A stretch of 6,208 bases of DNA, taken from positions 1 to 6,208 of the forward strand of contig CALDZZ010000131.1 in NCBI GenBank assembly GCA_937944075.1, given 5' to 3'. Positions within the stretch are counted from its first letter, which is position 1; every line of letters starts with the position of its first letter. This document shows positions 1 through 6,208 of this stretch, piece by piece. Source of the stretch: an uncultured Rhizobiaceae group bacterium (GTDB lineage Bacteria > Pseudomonadota > Alphaproteobacteria > Rhizobiales > Rhizobiaceae). The translations under genes were made by a program, and so were the position numbers. The notes beneath the pieces are model-generated. The model searched no databases. It was not told where the DNA came from and saw only the letters and a program-made list of their open reading frames with translations.

Positions 1-93
1 ATTCTGATTTGTCCTTTGGTGGAAGGGATTGAGAGCAAGTTTTCAGGCCAGGCTCGGCGTTATGAAGTAAAGCCCGGGTCTCAAATAGACTGA
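1..93 (+). CDS. Possible C-terminal tail of a convergent gene (partial)
   Basis: Plus-strand frame 1 is open from the window edge through 30 codons to TGA at 91-93, encoding ILICPLVEGIESKFSGQ followed by a short basic and polar tail ending SQID. The other two plus frames have early stops (TGA at 5-7 and at 30-32). The stop would lie 11 nt from the end of the minus-strand operon, a normal convergent arrangement. A 30-codon open frame is, however, quite likely by chance, and I do not recognise the peptide. The minus strand here also has an open frame but no start codon in it, so nothing better explains the stretch. Confidence 0.3.
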   Translation: MLICPLVEGIESKFSGQARRYEVKPGSQID

Positions 94-104
94 ATCCAAA
101 AACC
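94..104. other. Short gap after the operon; no terminator recognised
   Basis: Between the TAG of the last minus-strand gene and the possible convergent TGA there are 11 bases, A-rich on the plus strand (T-rich on the minus). I checked the first 104 bases on both strands and saw only a CCCGGG palindrome with no loop and a three-base GCC/GGC pairing, neither followed by a U-tract. Transcription of the operon may therefore end beyond the window or by a factor-dependent route. Confidence 0.4.
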
Positions 105-2174
105 CTAACGCCCTTCGCGGAACCACATGCTTGCAAAGCCCAAGAGCAGAAGTGCAAGGCCGATCAGTCCTGTGAAGAGTGGAATTCTGAAGACACCATT
201 CAGAACGCTTGCATTTGCATTGACCAGCCCGGCCCAGCCCCGTCCGCTTGTGCTCGCGTTTTGACCAATTTGCACCAGTCTTGGAATGCCGTTTTCTTCC
301 AGTCTTTGTATGGAGCCTGACGTTTCGCGAACGATGGGTGCCAGTAAATCAGTGGTGCTGATGACGGCGGCCAGTTCACGCGGATTTGCAGGGCCGACCT
401 GGGCAAGTGCTGTGAACTCGCCACTGCTTGTCCGATAAAGCCCGATTTGTTCAACTTGAGCTTCGGCTGTCCAGATGCCCTTGCCGGTTTCTTCAAAAAC
501 CAGGGTTTGTGTGTCACCGGACGGGGATGTGATGGTTACATCTTCGGGCTTTTCTCCCAGGGTCTGACGCTTCAGGCTCAGTGTTTTTCCATTTGCTTCT
601 GCAGTCAGGCGCTCTTCTTCGAGTTCAGGTTCTTTCATGAGCCAGTGTGCAAGGCGTCGCAGTAACTGCACGTGTGGGCCACCCCCTTCAAATCCACGCG
701 ACCATAACCAAACATGGTCTGAAAGAAAAAGCGCAACCCTGCCTTCATCTTGGCGTTGCAACATGAGAACGGGTTCTCCTGCATCATTTTCCATCACTGT
801 TTCGCCACCGTTTTTGTTGACGCCAACTGAGCGGAACCAGCGGCTCCATTTGGGGTTTTCTTCATCCCAGCCATCCAGATCTCTGGTGACAGGATGTTTT
901 TGCCCTGTCTCGGGAACGCGTGGCACAAAGGGTGCTTCAGTCACTTGTCCGTTCGCAACAGCTGGTAAAATATCATTCAGAGGCGTTGCGCCAATGCTGA
1001 GACTGTCGGCATATTCAGGACCTGCCGCAACCAGTACCGCACCTCCATCACGCACATAGCGGGCTATGTTATCAAAATAGAGCACCGGTAAAACGCCGCG
1101 ACGTTTGTAACGATCGAAAATGATCAGATCAAACTCATCGATTTTCTGAACGAATAATTCGCGTGTCGGAAAGGCAATCAGTGAAAGCTGATTGATTGGT
1201 GTTCCGTCCTGTTTTTCAGGGGGGCGAAGAATTGTAAAATGAACGAGATCAACAGATGCATCCGACTTCAACAGATTGCGCCATGTTCTCTCACCTGCAT
1301 GTGGTTCGCCAGATACCAGCAATACACGGAGGTTTTCACGAATGCCATTGAGTGTTGTGAACGTTCGGTTGTTGATTTCCGATATTTCATTGTCAGCAAC
1401 GGTTGCGCTGAGTTCAATGATGTTTTTCCCGCCATGGGGAACGTCAAATACAAAAGAGGCTTCTTCGCCAGCAAAGACTTCCTCTACTGCTACAATTTCG
1501 CCATCGAGACTGATTGTAACCTCTACAGGGGTTGGTGAGCCAAAGCCTGTTTCTTCCAGCTCATAGATGATTTCCTGACTTTCACCCACCACACCAAACT
1601 TGGGGGCATTTTTCAAAACAATGCGGCGGTCGCGCTCTTCCTTTTTTCCTGTCACAATGACATGCAAGGGACCATTTAGTGTGGCTTGCTCCTTGCTCTC
1701 GGGGATATCATGAACTTGTCCGTCCGTGATGAAAATTGCTCCGCCTATCTGGTCTTTCGGGACATCCTGCATCGCATTGTTTAGCGCTCCAAACAGGGCA
1801 GAGGAGACATCACTGGTTTGCGAGATTTGGTCAGTGACTGTAATTTCGCGTAGTTCAAAATTTTCCAGTTTGTCGAATTGCTCACGTATGTCCGCAGCAG
1901 CCATTTTGGTTTGCTGGTCCCTGTCATTCAGTTTCTGGCTAGTCGTTTCATCAATAACCACTGGAACGATTGTTTTAAGTGGCGACCGGTCTTCCTGCAA
2001 AAGGGATGGGTTAAAGAGCGCAAGGGCGACCAGTGCGCCTGCCAGTGTACGGATAATACTGCCTCTAATGCCCTTAAAGATACCGTAAAAACATAGGATG
2101 GCGATCACAACAACAAGCGAAGTCAGGAACCAGATGGGCAGTTCCGGGGCAAAGGCTATATTCAGGTTTTCCAT
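105..2174 (-). CDS. Membrane protein with VWA-like and glutamine-amidotransferase-like domains
   Basis: A 689-residue protein ending in TAG. Two membrane segments lie at about 12-33 and 43-58 with a basic loop between them (K34, R37, R42), and one at the C-terminus, about 663-684, followed by a short basic tail. This predicts a large periplasmic portion at about 60-660. A VWA-like domain follows the anchor: VVIDETTSQ at 72-80 gives D75-x-T77-x-S79, and AIFITDGQVHD at 146-156 supplies the usual second metal-site Asp (D151). Residues about 283-510 resemble a class I amidotransferase fold (LRVLLVSGEPHAGERTWRN, then FDLIIFDRYKRRG, then GGAVLVAAGPEYA) but lack a catalytic cysteine. I recognise this stretch as strongly conserved in the last gene of alphaproteobacterial MoxR-DUF58-DUF4159 operons. 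The ATG at 2174 overlaps the preceding TAA by one base, implying coupled translation. The only cysteine is C28 in membrane segment 1. It probably acts with the preceding membrane protein in the envelope; its activity is unknown. Confidence 0.9.
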   Translation of the reverse strand: MENLNIAFAPELPIWFLTSLVVVIAILCFYGIFKGIRGSIIRTLAGALVALALFNPSLLQEDRSPLKTIVPVVIDETTSQKLNDRDQQTKMAAADIREQFDKLENFELREITVTDQISQTSDVSSALFGALNNAMQDVPKDQIGGAIFITDGQVHDIPESKEQATLNGPLHVIVTGKKEERDRRIVLKNAPKFGVVGESQEIIYELEETGFGSPTPVEVTISLDGEIVAVEEVFAGEEASFVFDVPHGGKNIIELSATVADNEISEINNRTFTTLNGIRENLRVLLVSGEPHAGERTWRNLLKSDASVDLVHFTILRPPEKQDGTPINQLSLIAFPTRELFVQKIDEFDLIIFDRYKRRGVLPVLYFDNIARYVRDGGAVLVAAGPEYADSLSIGATPLNDILPAVANGQVTEAPFVPRVPETGQKHPVTRDLDGWDEENPKWSRWFRSVGVNKNGGETVMENDAGEPVLMLQRQDEGRVALFLSDHVWLWSRGFEGGGPHVQLLRRLAHWLMKEPELEEERLTAEANGKTLSLKRQTLGEKPEDVTITSPSGDTQTLVFEETGKGIWTAEAQVEQIGLYRTSSGEFTALAQVGPANPRELAAVISTTDLLAPIVRETSGSIQRLEENGIPRLVQIGQNASTSGRGWAGLVNANASVLNGVFRIPLFTGLIGLALLLLGFASMWFREGR

Positions 2175-4978
2175 TACTGTCCCAACCTCTCTAGCAAGGC
2201 CGGCAGGTGTACCTGGTCAGCCTTGTAATTGCCAGTCAGTGCATACATCATCAGGTTTACACCCGAGCGATAGGCATAATTTCGTTGGGTAGGATCTGGT
2301 GGTATGGTTGGAAGCAAAGGACGCAATGTGTTGTCCACAGCCCACGCTCCAGCCATATCATTGCTGGTAATCATTATTGAGGAAACCCCGTCACCTGCAC
2401 GTGCGGGACGTCTGCCTTCGACAGGATTAAGATTTTGGGATTTCTCCACCCAAAGATCGCCTCCTGAATATCTGCCTGGAAAGCGGTCCAGAAGATAAAA
2501 GGATTTTGTCAAAACATGATCAGTTGGAACAGGTTCCAAAGGCGGGATGTCAAGTGTAGCCAAAATCTGTTGCAGGGTGCGTGCTGCCGGTGAGGCGGAG
2601 GTGCCGCCCAAAACGCCCGAGACCTGATCACGCGTATCAAAAAGAATACTGCCACCTTCCTTCATGAAGGCATCAATGCGTGCAATGGTTTTAGATGAAG
2701 GCAGTTCTGCTCTTGGGTCTACCGGCCAATACAGAAGGGAATAAAACGACAATTCATCCTGGCTGATATCAAGCCCGATTGGCTCTCCCGGTTCAAGGGC
2801 CGTGCGGCTTGAAATGAAGAAGGTCAAACCTCGCATTCCGGCTTCGCTAATTCTATCTACTTCGCTTACGCCCGTTAGTACATAGGCTAGGCGCGTCTCA
2901 AGGGCAGAGGAGAAATCAAAGTTTTCATCGCGCTCCTGAGCAGATAGAGGCGTTGTATGGGCCAACAGCACAACACTTGCACCAATTGCAAGTATGCTGG
3001 CTAGTGCCTGCGGTCTGGCCTTGCGTGTTTTAAGAGCGCCAGCCATCCACAAGACTGCCAGGCAATCCAGAATCAGGAGAACGGCTGCAAGAACCATGAG
3101 CCAGACCTTGAAATCAAAACTTGCTCCTGTGATGTAGCTCTGCTTGTCGAATTGCGAAATGAAGGATTGATCAGCCAGTGGGGTCAAGATTGTTTCTTTC
3201 TCAAACAGGTTCAGTGCTTTGAAACCGTCTTCAGTTCCATAAAACCCGGGAGGGTTTTCCGGTGTCACCGGATTGGCGCTCTCGGCAGATACAACCAGGG
3301 GTTTGATAGATGCTTCTGGTGGCACAAACTGGCCTTCTCCATTTAATACACGCAAAGGTGGCAAGGATATGGTTTCTGTTTGCGCAGGGGCTGTGCCGCT
3401 GGAACGAGACAGGTTTATGGTACGGCGCAACATTTCAACGAAAGTTCCTGAGAGCGGCAGGTTGGACCAATCTGCATCAGAGCCAACATGAAAGAGAACG
3501 ATCCAGCCGGCACCGCGTTTTTCTGCTGTTACAAGAGGGGTGCCGTCTTCAAGGGTAGCCCATGTTTTCTGTTCCAGATCGGCTTCCTGCAAGGCAAGCA
3601 ACTGTTTTGTAACTGTCACATCGCGTGGCGGATTAATTCCGAAAAAAGGACTTTCGCGTTCAAAGGGGGCGAGTGCCTTGGGGGTTTCCCACGACAGGGC
3701 GCCGCCCAGATTGCGGTCACCAGGCCTGATATCAACTGGCAGAAGATTGCCTTGCGGTGAAGCTGCAAGCCTTGGGCCAGAAAAACGCAAAAGAAGCCCA
3801 CCGCTTTCAATCCACTTTGACAAACGTTCTTCTGCGGCTTCTGTAATCACGCCAACATCAGCAAGTGCAATGGCTGAAACGCCTTGTTCGATCAGTTGTG
3901 GTACGGAAGCAGTAACATTTGCATCATCAGCACGGCGCAAATCCGAGAAGGGCTCTAAAGCGCGCGAGATATAATAAAGTGGCGAGAGCAGGGGCTGGTT
4001 CTGGTCAAAAGTCTCACCGGAAATCAGCCCGACAAGTCTTCGACGGTTATTGTCATCCAGCAGTTGTACAGCGGCTGCATTATTGATGTTCTCGATTTCA
4101 AGTCTTGCGATTTGGTTCCGTAATTCCACCGGTCCCTTAAAGCTGAAACGGGTCTTGTTCTCGCCATCGCCAAAGAAGGCATTGGAACGTGAGATCACAA
4201 CCCCTTTCAAATCTCTTGCAATCACGGTCACTTGCTGGGAGCCATCCAATTCTGCTCTGGTCAATATTCCGAAGAGTTCACCCGGTTCATTGTTGATAGT
4301 TTCGATAATAACAAGGTTTCTGGTTTCAGCCTCATACAGGGATGTCGCTATGTTACTTTGCTGCATTGCCTCGGCCAGTGCCTGGGTGCCTTCACGCGCC
4401 AGACCATCAGAAAGCCAGACCAATTGTTGTGCCTGTGCTGTTCTAATCCTTGACGCCAATGTGTCGGCTGTTTTTGCGTGATTAGGCTGTACGGCGATAC
4501 TTTCGCTGGCTTCTATCAGACTGGCAGCTTCTTCCGGTGTTATAGGCTCGCTGCTCCAGTTGTCGTGACCTGCTGTACTTTCGAGGATGACTGTACGTCC
4601 TGCATCCCTCGCTTCTGATATAATTGAGAGTGCCGTGTTGCGGCGTTCTTCCCAATCATGAGCGGATGCCCAACCGTCATCCATGACGATCATAATGGGG
4701 CCTTCACCTCGCAGGGAAGATTCGCGCGGGTTAAGAACGGGTCCTGCCATCGCAATGATAACGAGCGCTGCCATCAACAATCTGAGCAAGGTAATCCACC
4801 ATGGGCTTTGTGCAGGAGTTTCCTCTTTTTCCTGCAAACGCGCAAGGATGCGGGTTGGGGGAAACACTTCCTGTTGCGGTTTGGGGGGCGTAAGGCGCAG
4901 CAGCCACCAGATGATCGGCAATGACAACAAGGCCATCAAAAGCCAGGGCGAGGTGAATGCGAGTGGGAGACCAAACAT
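2174..4978 (-). CDS. BatA-like membrane protein with C-terminal DUF4159 domain
   Basis: A 934-residue protein. The N-terminus matches the BatA/aerotolerance-type double anchor: membrane segments at about 10-28 and 60-80 around a basic loop (K33, R43, R47, K51) predicted to be cytoplasmic. Next is a VWA-like domain with IMIVMDDGWAS at 95-105, whose metal motif is degenerate (W103 where Ser is expected), and WLSDG at about 188-192. Residues about 315-530 resemble a class I amidotransferase-like fold, with GGLLLRFSGPRLA where a nucleophile would sit. Two further membrane segments, about 625-648 and 658-676, flank a basic loop (K650, R652, K653, R655). The DUF4159 domain covers roughly 694-915 (RLAYVLTG, FYSLLYWPVDP, GGSILFDTRDQ). 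Positive-inside reasoning places both large soluble parts in the periplasm. The ATG at 4978 lies in a TAATG overlap with the DUF58 gene. The only cysteine is C639, inside membrane segment 3 next to D638. The molecular function is unknown; an envelope role is inferred. Confidence 0.92.
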   Translation of the reverse strand: MFGLPLAFTSPWLLMALLSLPIIWWLLRLTPPKPQQEVFPPTRILARLQEKEETPAQSPWWITLLRLLMAALVIIAMAGPVLNPRESSLRGEGPIMIVMDDGWASAHDWEERRNTALSIISEARDAGRTVILESTAGHDNWSSEPITPEEAASLIEASESIAVQPNHAKTADTLASRIRTAQAQQLVWLSDGLAREGTQALAEAMQQSNIATSLYEAETRNLVIIETINNEPGELFGILTRAELDGSQQVTVIARDLKGVVISRSNAFFGDGENKTRFSFKGPVELRNQIARLEIENINNAAAVQLLDDNNRRRLVGLISGETFDQNQPLLSPLYYISRALEPFSDLRRADDANVTASVPQLIEQGVSAIALADVGVITEAAEERLSKWIESGGLLLRFSGPRLAASPQGNLLPVDIRPGDRNLGGALSWETPKALAPFERESPFFGINPPRDVTVTKQLLALQEADLEQKTWATLEDGTPLVTAEKRGAGWIVLFHVGSDADWSNLPLSGTFVEMLRRTINLSRSSGTAPAQTETISLPPLRVLNGEGQFVPPEASIKPLVVSAESANPVTPENPPGFYGTEDGFKALNLFEKETILTPLADQSFISQFDKQSYITGASFDFKVWLMVLAAVLLILDCLAVLWMAGALKTRKARPQALASILAIGASVVLLAHTTPLSAQERDENFDFSSALETRLAYVLTGVSEVDRISEAGMRGLTFFISSRTALEPGEPIGLDISQDELSFYSLLYWPVDPRAELPSSKTIARIDAFMKEGGSILFDTRDQVSGVLGGTSASPAARTLQQILATLDIPPLEPVPTDHVLTKSFYLLDRFPGRYSGGDLWVEKSQNLNPVEGRRPARAGDGVSSIMITSNDMAGAWAVDNTLRPLLPTIPPDPTQRNYAYRSGVNLMMYALTGNYKADQVHLPALLERLGQ
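2186..2190 (-). promoter_or_regulatory. Candidate ribosome binding site for the last gene of the operon
   Basis: The minus strand reads AGAGG here, within the Glu-Arg codons near the end of the BatA/DUF4159 gene, 11 nt before the ATG at 2174. It has the same spacing and the same TAATG junction as the previous gene pair, which favours coupled translation of the two membrane proteins. Confidence 0.42.
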
Positions 4979-5877
4979 TATATGGAACGCTCCCCGAGAT
5001 GAGTATGCAGGTGGATAAGTGCTTCAGATGCAAGGCGGTCCGTGTGATGTCTTGTAAAGCTCCACCCCAGACGATTTGTTATTTGCCGTATTGCGTCAGT
5101 TCTGGCAGATATTTCCGCTTCATATTGCTGTTTTAACATTTCTGCATTTCCGGCGGTGAATTTTTCGCCGGTTTCGGGGTCACTAAATTCAATTCTGCCC
5201 GAATAAGGGAAGGTTTCCTCAACCGGGTCAACCATTTGAACCACATGGCCTCTAGCACCGCGCTTGTAAAGCGATTCCAGTTTTTGCGAGATTTCCTCAA
5301 TTGGATCTAGAAAGTCACTGACAATCACAAGGTCACTGTGGGGTCCAAGTTCAGTATTTGCAGGGAATTCTGTTTGCGGCTTTCCAAGCACAAGTGCTTC
5401 AGCCAGTTTTTCAGCCGCCTTGCGGCTCAAGATGGGTTTGGTCAGTCCAAGCCAACCGACCCTTTCACCACTTTTTGCAAGCAGCTCAGCCATGGCAAAA
5501 GCAAGAACGAGCGCACGTGACTGTTTGGATACCGTGGCAGTTTCAGACTTGAACAGCATGGATGGACTTTCATCAACCCAAAGCCAGACAGTATGAGTTG
5601 CCTGCCATTCCTTGTCTTGTACAAAAATGTTTGTTTCATCGCGGGCAGAGCGGCGCCAGTCAATCCGCGACATGCTTTCACCGGGGGAATAGGGCCTGAA
5701 TTGCCAGAAGTTTTCACCCACACCACGTTTGCGCCTTCCGTGCCAACCGGAGAAAACCGTATTGGCAACCCGCTGTGCTTCTACCAGCAGACTGGGTATG
5801 AGGCTTGCACGTGCTCTAGCACGTTCTATGGTGTCGCGTCCGGTTTCGCGTTGGGCTATTGCGCCTAGGGGTGCCAT
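4978..5877 (-). CDS. DUF58 domain protein with VWA-like fold, MoxR partner
   Basis: A 299-residue protein with no hydrophobic segment long enough to span a membrane, so probably cytoplasmic. The DUF58 signature lies at residues 52-79 (GVGENFWQFRPYSPGE, then RIDWRRSAR). It is followed by a beta strand and a canonical MIDAS-type metal motif, D102-x-S104-x-S106 in VWVDESPSM at about 99-107 region, and a later VSDFLDP at 186-192 that fits a second metal-site loop. The ATG at 5877-5875 is chosen because the N-terminus aligns from memory with the family's usual start; there is no strong Shine-Dalgarno before it. It follows the MoxR stop by 9 nt, and its TAA overlaps the next ATG by one base. In related systems MoxR and DUF58/VWA proteins work together, so it probably couples the ATPase to the membrane proteins encoded downstream; that coupling is inferred. 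It contains no cysteine. Confidence 0.93.
   Translation of the reverse strand: MAPLGAIAQRETGRDTIERARARASLIPSLLVEAQRVANTVFSGWHGRRKRGVGENFWQFRPYSPGESMSRIDWRRSARDETNIFVQDKEWQATHTVWLWVDESPSMLFKSETATVSKQSRALVLAFAMAELLAKSGERVGWLGLTKPILSRKAAEKLAEALVLGKPQTEFPANTELGPHSDLVIVSDFLDPIEEISQKLESLYKRGARGHVVQMVDPVEETFPYSGRIEFSDPETGEKFTAGNAEMLKQQYEAEISARTDAIRQITNRLGWSFTRHHTDRLASEALIHLHTHLGERSI
4990..4995 (-). promoter_or_regulatory. Candidate ribosome binding site for the BatA/DUF4159 gene
   Basis: The minus strand reads GGGGAG here, inside the last codons of the DUF58 gene, 11 nt before the ATG at 4978. The spacing is slightly long for a Shine-Dalgarno site, but together with the one-base TAATG overlap it supports this start and suggests translation re-initiation by ribosomes finishing the upstream gene. 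Confidence 0.45.
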
Positions 5878-5886
5878 GTCAGCGAC

Positions 5887-6208
5887 TTACCCGATACGCT
5901 TTTTCAGGGTGTCAATCACATCACGAACAGTCATGCTCTCTGCTCTTGCAGCGAAGGAAAGTTGCATGCGGTGTTGCAGGACGGGTTCTGCCAAGGCAAT
6001 GACATCATCCACTGATGGTGCAAGACGACCATCCAGAAGTGCCCTTGCTCGTACTGTCAGCATCAATGCCTGTGACGCCCTTGGGCCTGGCCCCCAGGAA
6101 ATAAAATCAGCAACCTCGGGCGCAGCGCTGCCGGGTCTGGCTGAGTGAACCAGTTCCAGAATTGAATCCACAACACTTTCGCCCACGGGTAGTTTTCGAA
6201 CCAGTTCC
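5887..6208 (-). CDS. MoxR-family AAA+ ATPase, C-terminal fragment (5' part outside window)
   Basis: The frame is open to the window edge and ends in TAA at 5889-5887, so only about the last 106 residues of a protein that is usually near 330 residues are seen. The Walker A and B motifs would lie outside the window. What is visible is the helical lid of a MoxR ATPase: LPVGESVVDSIL near the start of the fragment, then WGPGPRASQALML, with the sensor-2 type arginine in GPRAS at about fragment residue 43, then a GR..PS.DDV.ALAEPVLQHR stretch. These are family hallmarks. The GTG at 6186-6184 is the internal valine of LPVGES and not a start. MoxR proteins are cytoplasmic ATP-driven chaperone-like machines that often act on VWA-domain partners. 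The next gene, 9 nt downstream, encodes such a partner (DUF58). The family call is secure; the client is unknown. Confidence 0.93.
   Translation of the reverse strand, partial: ELVRKLPVGESVVDSILELVHSARPGSAAPEVADFISWGPGPRASQALMLTVRARALLDGRLAPSVDDVIALAEPVLQHRMQLSFAARAESMTVRDVIDTLKKRIG

Noticed and set aside
71..80. CCCGGG palindrome as a terminator stem
   Set aside because: It has no loop and no following T-tract on either strand, so it cannot form a standard intrinsic terminator.
637..1059. Plus-strand open frame of 140 codons opposite the last gene
   Set aside because: It lies wholly antisense to a strongly recognisable coding region; its product is rich in Ser, Pro, Arg and Cys with no recognisable domain, typical of a shadow frame.
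3540..3974. Plus-strand open frame of 144 codons
   Set aside because: It is antisense to the BatA/DUF4159 gene, has a low-complexity Ser/Arg/Pro-rich product and no family resemblance.
4050..4481. Plus-strand open frame of 143 codons
   Set aside because: It is antisense to the VWA-like part of the BatA/DUF4159 gene; serine-rich shadow translation without motifs.
5729..6148. Plus-strand open frame of 139 codons spanning the DUF58-MoxR junction
   Set aside because: It runs antisense across two well supported genes and has no recognisable motif.
6184..6186. GTG as a possible start of a short 99-residue protein
   Set aside because: The frame continues upstream without a stop, reading a normal MoxR sequence (ELVRKLPV before GESVV), so this is an internal valine codon.
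1..6208. CRISPR arrays, insertion sequences, tRNA or rRNA genes, defence islands
   Set aside because: No regularly spaced repeats, transposase-like frames, inverted terminal repeats or RNA gene signatures were seen; almost all of the window is accounted for by four operon genes.

Overview
The window holds the distal part of one tightly packed minus-strand operon. Reading from high to low coordinates, its genes are: the C-terminal third of a MoxR-type AAA+ ATPase (cut by the window edge), a soluble DUF58 protein, a large BatA-like membrane protein fused to a C-terminal DUF4159 domain, and a second large membrane protein with a von Willebrand A (VWA)-like domain followed by a glutamine-amidotransferase-like fold. 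This gene order, and the protein sequences, resemble the MoxR-DUF58-DUF4159-membrane protein operon that is widespread in Alphaproteobacteria, so the host is most likely an alphaproteobacterium. Base composition is moderate, roughly half G+C by eye. I cannot name a genus from the sequence.

Layout: 5887-6208 MoxR (partial, minus); 4978-5877 DUF58 (minus); 2174-4978 BatA-like/DUF4159 (minus); 105-2174 VWA/GATase-like membrane protein (minus). The two downstream junctions are both TAATG, where stop and start share one base, and the MoxR-DUF58 gap is 9 nt. No internal promoter or terminator is evident, so the genes are probably co-transcribed from a promoter outside the window. Positions 1-93 form an open plus-strand frame ending in TGA and may be the tail of a convergent gene. 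This is weakly supported.

How the genes may work together: MoxR ATPases are chaperone-like AAA+ machines that commonly act with VWA-domain partners. Here the ATPase and DUF58 protein look cytoplasmic, while the two large proteins are predicted to be inner-membrane anchored with big periplasmic portions. I recall that the homologous operon RL3499-RL3502 of Rhizobium leguminosarum is needed for normal cell morphology and envelope integrity. An envelope maintenance or assembly role is therefore the best inference, but the biochemical activity is not known. The module is a conserved, under-characterised chromosomal system rather than a new accessory island. The most interesting details are degenerate metal-site motifs, amidotransferase-like folds without a nucleophile, a signal-peptide-like segment at an internal fusion point, and near absence of cysteine.
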